Shown one piece after another: positions 59,101-64,000 of a stretch of 64,000 nt of DNA. Numbering within the stretch: the stretch's first letter is position 1; every line of letters begins with the position of its first letter. The stretch lies in assembly GCF_907165205.1 (NCBI RefSeq), contig NC_058197.1, positions 15,802,266 through 15,866,265 of the forward strand, given 5' to 3'. Made by a program: the position numbers and the translations under genes. The notes under the pieces are model-generated. The model saw only the letters and a program-made list of their open reading frames with translations, was not told the DNA's origin and searched no databases. This DNA comes from Coccinella septempunctata. Its lineage: Eukaryota; Arthropoda; Insecta; Coleoptera; Coccinellidae.

Positions 59101-62100
59101 TTGAGAAGACAGTCGCCAAAATTGATTTCTTTCAAGTTTTGCAAGTTTGGTAATGCTGTCGCTAATGCTTCAGCTCCCTTAGGACCTATTGTGTTGTCGT
59201 TGAGATTCAATATTTTCAGACTTTTGTTATTGTTGAATGCCTCTGATAACGCTGTGATGCCAGGGTGGTAAATGCCATTTTGGGGCATTGCTACTTCTTC
59301 TAACGTGCCAATCATTTTGAAAACTTCAGCGAGGGCTTTGGCACCTTCGTTTTCCAATCGGTTTCGTCCAGCGATGAAAACACGTAATCTGAGAGGTTTA
59401 CCTTGATTTTTACTTTGATTATAACAGTCTGTTAAAGCAGTGGCTAGTAGTTTTCCACCGGTTATTCCTAAGCCGTTGTTGTTTAATCTGAGTTCTTCTA
59501 GAGCAAAACATGAGGCACTCCGTATTAGAGAAGCTAAACCTTCAACTCCAATAGGACCGAACGCATTGTCACTCATATCCAACTCTGTCAAACGGCTTCC
59601 GGCTTTGACAAGACCATCACCAAGAAACTGTAAGGCTTTGGGAATTTCTGTTTTCATCCTTCCAGTGAACATATCTTTCCACAGGGCTCTTTTGAATTCT
59701 GGATGCTTTTCCAACGATTTTCCAATTGCTTTAGCAGCATCGACTCCTAATGTGTTTCCTTCCATGTTCAAGTATTGTAAGGATTTACATTTGTCGATTT
59801 CATCGGTAACTTGTTTGGCATCTTCTTCTGTATTTAGCTTCAACGATTTCCCAGCGAAACTTACACCTGACTCGCTCACTTTGGTCAAAGATAAGACGTT
59901 GGCTAGGTCATCAATGTTTGCTGCCATTTCTTACTATTTATTGTTGTACGGTGGTTTGGGACGATCGTGAATGGAAACTGTTATGATTTTCTTCGAATAT
60001 TACACGAAAAAATATGAAATCTATCACACCTTTTGGGAAAATGGCTTTTCAGACGTTATTGATTTTATCCTAACCTCGAAATTTCAAACCGGTCGGCGGG
60101 ATAAAACAGTCATAGAAAATTTATTTATTAAGGTTGTGAAGTTAGCTACAATTTTCCTGGTTGACACTTGACCGAAGATGCACGAAGTGGTTTTCGGCAG
60201 ACAGCGGCGGAGCACTATGCTTGGCGAAGGGTAAAATTGAAAATAAAATTTGAAAAGTGTTAGGGAAAATTGGCAAAAGAGGAAAAATTGGTGAAGAATT
60301 CGTTTATTTCCGCTTCACAAAAGAGTATGCCTCGAAGCAATGATAAAAAGCCTTAAAGAAAATGGGCAATAATTGACAAAAAATGATTGATACCTATATA
60401 CTACACCTACTTTACGTATTATAGAAGTTTTTTCAGAACTTTTTTAGCTTGCCGATTTTCAGCGATTGAATCATCATGGATTTAAGTAATGTTAGGGAAT
60501 AATTTCTATTGTCAAATGAACTCAATGAAATTTCACAGTCTGAATGCAGTGAATGCACTCTTTGCCGACATTGAATTTGTGCAGCTTTAATTTCTTTTTA
60601 TATATCTTGGAAAAACTCGCGTCTACGCCATTGACCTTTATCACTTCGGACATCTTCGGAATTCCTGTCAACTCGGAAGCTGGCTAACTTCACTCGAATT
60701 GAATATTCTATGGACGCTGCGGGTAGGTCTTAGCTTACTCTGTCCGGTCTAAGCTAGGCCCTACGTCCAGTGCACACAGAACAGTTCGCACCACAGAATA
60801 TTCGAATTAATTTCTGCGTCTACAACATGCAATTTTTCACGGAGTTTCATTATAAATTGATCCGTTTCAAATTTTACCTGCTCTATCGTCGAGTTCCGAT
60901 AGCTTCTGATCTCTCTCCAGGACCTTTTCCACGTTGGTTTTCATTATGTCGACAACCTCGTCTACTTGGGCCTGGGTCTGTTGGAGCCTTCTTTGGGCCG
61001 CCACCTGCTGGGGCGTTCTAGGCCCTCCGACGATCCCATCTTCGCCACCTCCAGCAGCCGGTGCTCCTAACGAGTCCCCAGTGGACCTTTTGGGAAAATT
61101 GTCATTTTAAATTGGACATAAACGGCTAGTTTTGGCTCTAAGATAACGTTGTATAGTTTTCCACTTTCTATAATCCTATCTTGGGGCAGATAAAATTGAG
61201 TGTTCGTTTGAGAAATTATCGTCGTATTGTGACTTGTGAGGAAGAATTAATTGTTTGCGACGATAAAATTAACGGTGCCAATTTGGATAATACAGCGAGT
61301 TAATGATTGGAATTGGAAAAAATGTCGAAAATATCGAAGTTCAAATGTTGTTTACGTATTTATCCTTCGCTTTTTGATATCGATATTTTCAGGAAATTAT
61401 TAATTTTATTATTGGGTATTACGACTGTTCAATATGGACCTTTTTCATCTGAAAATTTGTCAGGAAATTCATTTTTTTCCTGAGAGTAGACTAGAATACA
61501 AAAATTGTTTCTGGGATGTTTTTTTGAGTTTTATATCTACCACAATGATTGTTCGAAATTTCATTGTTAGAGGAATATCATCATTATTTTTTCAACTTTA
61601 AATTTCTCGTTGCATTTGAAAATTCAATTATGGAGTAGTTGATGCTGTTTAGGGAAAGAATTTTGGTAGAAAATTTAGAATTTTTGAAATTTTGAAATGA
61701 TCAATTATTGCTGTAATGGAAGAATTAGGTAAATTGCAACATCCCAGCATCATAATATTTTTATAACTTCATATTTAGAAGGAATATATGAAAATTTATG
61801 TTATCATTACAATTGTCCACTCGAAATTTACATTTTCCTCAGACGAGACAGTTTTCACGATATTCTATGGAAAAAGCGCTTGCGCTCATTTGAAAATCAA
61901 TTTCATATTTTAAACAAATTAATCGAAATCGGCAATCTTTCGAACAAAACTCGGGAAAACAATGGATTAGCTGGTTGTTGAATAATGGATGACCCGGTAC
62001 CCTTAAGCAACCATCATAGAAAAAAAAAATTTCTGAATATTTTTTATGATTTTCTGAAATTCCGTTCAATCGAAGGACCAATTTCATCTTTCGGCGGTGT

Positions 62101-62309
62101 TATCATCAATTGAAAAGGGGAGGCTGTACAAACGAACGATTTTCGGAGTTGAAAATTCACCCCCTCGGAAAACCACCCTTCGGAAAAGTCGCCCCCGATG
62201 AAACGGCCGATTTTCCAAAAGCGGAAAACGCGTTTTTTCGAAATTCATTCGGTTGACGGTCTACGGGGTCGGGAAAAGCGGAATTTTCTTGGGAAATTCG
62301 TACTTACAT
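56122..62309 (-). CDS. nSyb: Neuronal synaptobrevin (VAMP), v-SNARE
   Basis: Coding parts are 62308-62309 (AT of the start codon), 60878-61086, 57878-57957, 57768-57819 and 56122-56243. They give 154 aa. The N-terminus STGDSLGAPAAGGGEDGIVG precedes the R-SNARE helix (QVDEVVDIMKTNVEKVLERD with the zero-layer arginine in LERD). Next are DRADALQQGASQFEQQAG, the juxtamembrane KRKFWLQNLK and the membrane anchor MMIVMGLIGLVILAIIV. The luminal tail is proline- and tyrosine-rich (PNPYAQYYPPPQPPVPVQP), like insect nSyb isoforms. It drives synaptic vesicle fusion with syntaxin and SNAP-25. The ATG is split by intron 1 (AT in exon 1, G in exon 2), and no other in-frame ATG exists in exon 2 before the SNARE helix. 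The intron between exons 2 and 3 contains the RanGAP gene. Confidence 0.93.
56532..56600 (-). other. Possible 69-nt cassette exon of nSyb
   Basis: Between nSyb coding exons 4 and 5, a TTTTAG acceptor and a G|GTTTGT donor enclose 69 nt. The stretch enters and leaves in phase 1, with no stop, in the nSyb frame. It would insert about 23 residues (core VSSLPASSSAWVCTPESKT) in the luminal tail. Drosophila nSyb is known to have tail isoforms. Length, phase and open frame fit, but chance is possible. Confidence 0.4.
58323..59927 (-). CDS. RanGAP: RanGAP, GTPase-activating protein of Ran, intronless and nested in nSyb
   Basis: A single 534-codon frame starting MAANIDDLANVLSL. Residues about 20-350 form the leucine-rich-repeat solenoid: LNMEGNTLGVDAAKAI, LRLNNNGLGITG, FIAGRNRLENEGA (matching the catalytic-arginine AGRNRLEN motif), MPQNGI, LNLNDNTIGPKGAEAL and LGFNEIRKEGG. 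An acidic linker (about 355-385, EEEEEEEEE) follows, then the C-terminal alpha-helical domain. NLGLIKCED carries a psi-K-x-E SUMO site at Lys485, aligned with the LKSE site of vertebrate RanGAP1. It converts Ran-GTP to Ran-GDP on the cytoplasmic side of nuclear pores. The gene has no intron, lies wholly inside an nSyb intron and is read on the same strand. Confidence 0.96.
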   Translation of the reverse strand: MAANIDDLANVLSLTKVSESGVSFAGKSLKLNTEEDAKQVTDEIDKCKSLQYLNMEGNTLGVDAAKAIGKSLEKHPEFKRALWKDMFTGRMKTEIPKALQFLGDGLVKAGSRLTELDMSDNAFGPIGVEGLASLIRSASCFALEELRLNNNGLGITGGKLLATALTDCYNQSKNQGKPLRLRVFIAGRNRLENEGAKALAEVFKMIGTLEEVAMPQNGIYHPGITALSEAFNNNKSLKILNLNDNTIGPKGAEALATALPNLQNLKEINFGDCLLKTKGATVLAKALKDKHENLEQLTLGFNEIRKEGGIAVVEALGNKPKLKNVILDGNQFGDDGCDEIKKNFAKIGKYDASLSLEEDEGDDDADEEEEEEEEEAEIESDDESTNVTFDQFIQNPTEDKFINLGHERKNFILKESKKGGDIVLKDFITVLMKVSSLYGSKREMVRNYALDVTESLYKELFNWAATKQNSPYVFNAIFVNLGLIKCEDKSFSPTWDCKACQNALKALKNNNCVPQTVKNILDVFFAHTENGECK

Positions 62310-62948
62310 CTTCTAAAATGTGTTTTTAACTAATATCGCCGTCCACAACACGAAACTATGGCCGAATCTTCCGTATTGATGTACGTGACGTCACAATGCC
62401 GTATGAGGCACGCGCAGCACACAGAGAACGATACGAACTTGCCGTAGGTCAGTGGCGATGTTTCATTAATGAATAAATTGACGGGGAGGATCTTTTTTCC
62501 TGGTACGAAACGCCTAAATCCGATTCTGTGGTGCTGGAAAATCCCGTCAGTCACGAATATTATCATTATTATTTCCGCGTATCCGAGGGTAAATCAGGAT
62601 ATTCAGGCTTCAAATATATAATTTCATTCATAGAAATGTCTGCGATGGATAGGCTTTTCCAGTTCGGATCACAGAGTCGAGTGAAAGGCGGGGTTTCCCC
62701 GAGGAATTTTTACACCAGGTTTTCACGCCCTAGCCGTCACGTGTTTATCCGTAACCATGGGGATGACTTTTGACATTCTGTGGGTGTATTTGCAGGGTTG
62801 AAGTCGGATTTCATCGCCTACGTCGTATCCAAACACGGATTAATTGGACGGTTTAGCTGTTTTTTTTCGGTGGTATTAAACGCCCCGCTACTTAGGGGAG
62901 TTTTCATATTTTTCCCAATTATCCGACCTTCAACCTTTCGGGGGTGAT

Positions 62949-63432
62949 ACACTCCAGGACGAACAAAATGTTCATTTCCGAATAACTTTTCAATGTGTGC
63001 ATCGATTTCGATCATTTTGTTGTCTATTCGTAGCCTATTTCATCTAGTTTATCACCTGATGTAGAGTCTGCAGGAATTCCAATTGAATTTGATGGTATAC
63101 AGGGTGGAACTGGAAGTTGCAATTTTCTCTAAATTTCTGAACACCCTGTGGAGGTAGTTGGTGTCGCAATGATGGACCTTTGAAAAAGTTTTTTAAGCTT
63201 GATCTTCTTTTAACATTTTCTCTTTAACTCACCACAGGGTGTTCAGAAATTTAGAGGAAATTTCAACTTTCAGTTCTACCATCGAATTCAATTGGAATTC
63301 CTGCAGACTAGACATCGGGTGATAAACTTGATGAAATAGGCTACAAATAGACAAAGAAATGATAAAAATCGATGCACATCTCGAAAAGTTATGTTAAAAT
63401 GAATTCGGTGAAAATTTTGTCTGTCCAGGAGT
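62949..63432. mobile_element. Fold-back MITE with about 200-bp arms, next to the AMT stop codon
   Basis: The left arm (62949-63150) and the reverse complement of the right arm (about 63228-63432) match through CTCCAGGACGAACAAAAT, GTGTGCATCGATTT, AGCCTATTTCATCTAGTTTA, GTCTGCAGGAATTCCAATTG and TAAATTTCTGAACACCCTG. A roughly 75-bp spacer separates them. A TATACAGGGTGG word in the left arm is absent from the right arm, which suggests a small secondary insertion or deletion. The element ends about 31 bp from the AMT stop and so probably supplies its 3' UTR. Confidence 0.82.
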
Positions 63433-63463
63433 GGGAAATCAAACAGTAACAATAGGGAATATT

Positions 63464-63896
63464 TTATTTGCCACCCTTGGGTTTGACATAATAACGGCTC
63501 GGCACGAAGGGCATCCTGGTCACGTCGCCAATGTAAGCCTTATCCCTAATTTTCAGCAGAACTTTGGTACCGGCCTTGCTATGTTCGTTCGGAACGTAAC
63601 CCATCGAGATGTTCTTTCCGAGGCTGGGCGCTGGGCATCCGGAGGTCACCTCGCCTATCTCCCTGTGCTCTTGGTCCATTATCTTCGTGCCGTGGCGGGC
63701 TGGGGGGCCGGTGCTCGACACTACGCCCACCCTTTTCCTGGCACAGCCGTCTCGGATCTGGTCCAGGATCCTACTGGCGCCTGGAAAATTCCCCGTTTGT
63801 CTTCTGGCTTTGGCCACCAGCCAGGTGAGGCCTGCTTCTACCGGCGTTGTGGTTTGATCGATGTCGCTGCCGTAAAGGCAGAGCCCTGCTTCCAGC
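63464..63896 (-). CDS. AMT: Aminomethyltransferase (glycine cleavage T protein), last exon only
   Basis: The minus-strand exon begins after a CTTTCAG acceptor at 63896 and ends with TAA at 63464, about 143 codons. Family-typical blocks are LEAGLCLYGSDIDQTTTPVE, then GLTWLVAKARRQTGNFPGA. These are followed by G..EIGEVTSGCPAPSLGKNI and SMGYVPNEHSKAGTKVLLKI, ending in MPFVPSRYYVKP. The LEAGLCLYG...PVEAGL region binds tetrahydrofolate. The enzyme transfers the methylene group of glycine to folate in the mitochondrial matrix. The rest of the gene lies beyond the right edge. Confidence 0.95.
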
Positions 63897-64000
63897 CTGA
63901 AAGAGATGGGAGAAAGAGTTGAAATTGTTGAAAGTGGGACTTCTAAGCTTGTTGATACAGCTTATATATGAGAATCAAATCTATTTCGAGGAATATCTAA

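Noticed and set aside
59440..59970. Plus-strand 176-codon frame
   Set aside because: Antisense shadow of RanGAP leucine-rich repeats; hydrophobic composition follows from Leu/Lys codons on the other strand.

Overview
The window is nuclear DNA of an arthropod, almost certainly an insect. It is AT-rich, its genes have short GT-AG introns, and the proteins match insect or animal families along most of their length: cullin-2, SNF5/Snr1, VPS33A, neuronal synaptobrevin, RanGAP, and an aristaless/Pph13-type homeobox. The insect order cannot be fixed from the sequence alone.

Left part (1-24.6 kb): repeat-rich DNA around one large gene, a two-pore-domain potassium channel (K2P) on the minus strand. 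Five exons between 22574 and 10449 carry both selectivity filters (TTIGYG and STIGFG). Its introns and flanks hold two blocks of a 495-bp tandem repeat, each joined at the same junction to a 175-bp tandem repeat. They also hold several decayed copies of one non-LTR retrotransposon (RNase H plus CCHC-like end), a head-to-head pair of about 680-bp LTR-like sequences, and a fold-back MITE.

Middle (25-32 kb): two tandem, same-strand, divergent beta-tubulin genes. They are separated by a 3.56-kb fold-back structure with about 310-bp inverted arms. Inside it a 7-bp minisatellite is interrupted by a poly(A)-tailed retroelement without an ORF. The 5' end of that element folds as an apparent HDV-like ribozyme, and its body carries five copies of a 67-bp hairpin with covarying stems. 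I consider this the most interesting object in the window.

Right part (32.7-64 kb): compact genes. In order: Snr1/SMARCB1 (-), VPS33A (+), RMND1 (-), mitochondrial ribosomal protein mL63/MRPL57 (+), AIFM3 (-) with alternative first exons, a small coiled-coil gene (-), a paired-class homeobox gene (+), Cul2 (-), neuronal synaptobrevin (-) with an intronless RanGAP nested on the same strand in its intron, and the last exon of the glycine-cleavage T protein AMT (-). VPS33A and RMND1 are convergent with overlapping polyadenylation regions. RMND1 and mL63 are divergent with an inverted-repeat element between them. Small fold-back elements also lie near the 3' end of AMT and beside the coiled-coil gene.

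The genes do not form one pathway. They are ordinary eukaryotic neighbours covering cytoskeleton, chromatin remodelling, endolysosomal fusion, mitochondrial translation and metabolism, ubiquitin ligation, synaptic exocytosis and nuclear transport. Splice sites were placed by hand from GT/AG signals, reading-frame continuity and family knowledge; no alignment or transcript was available.
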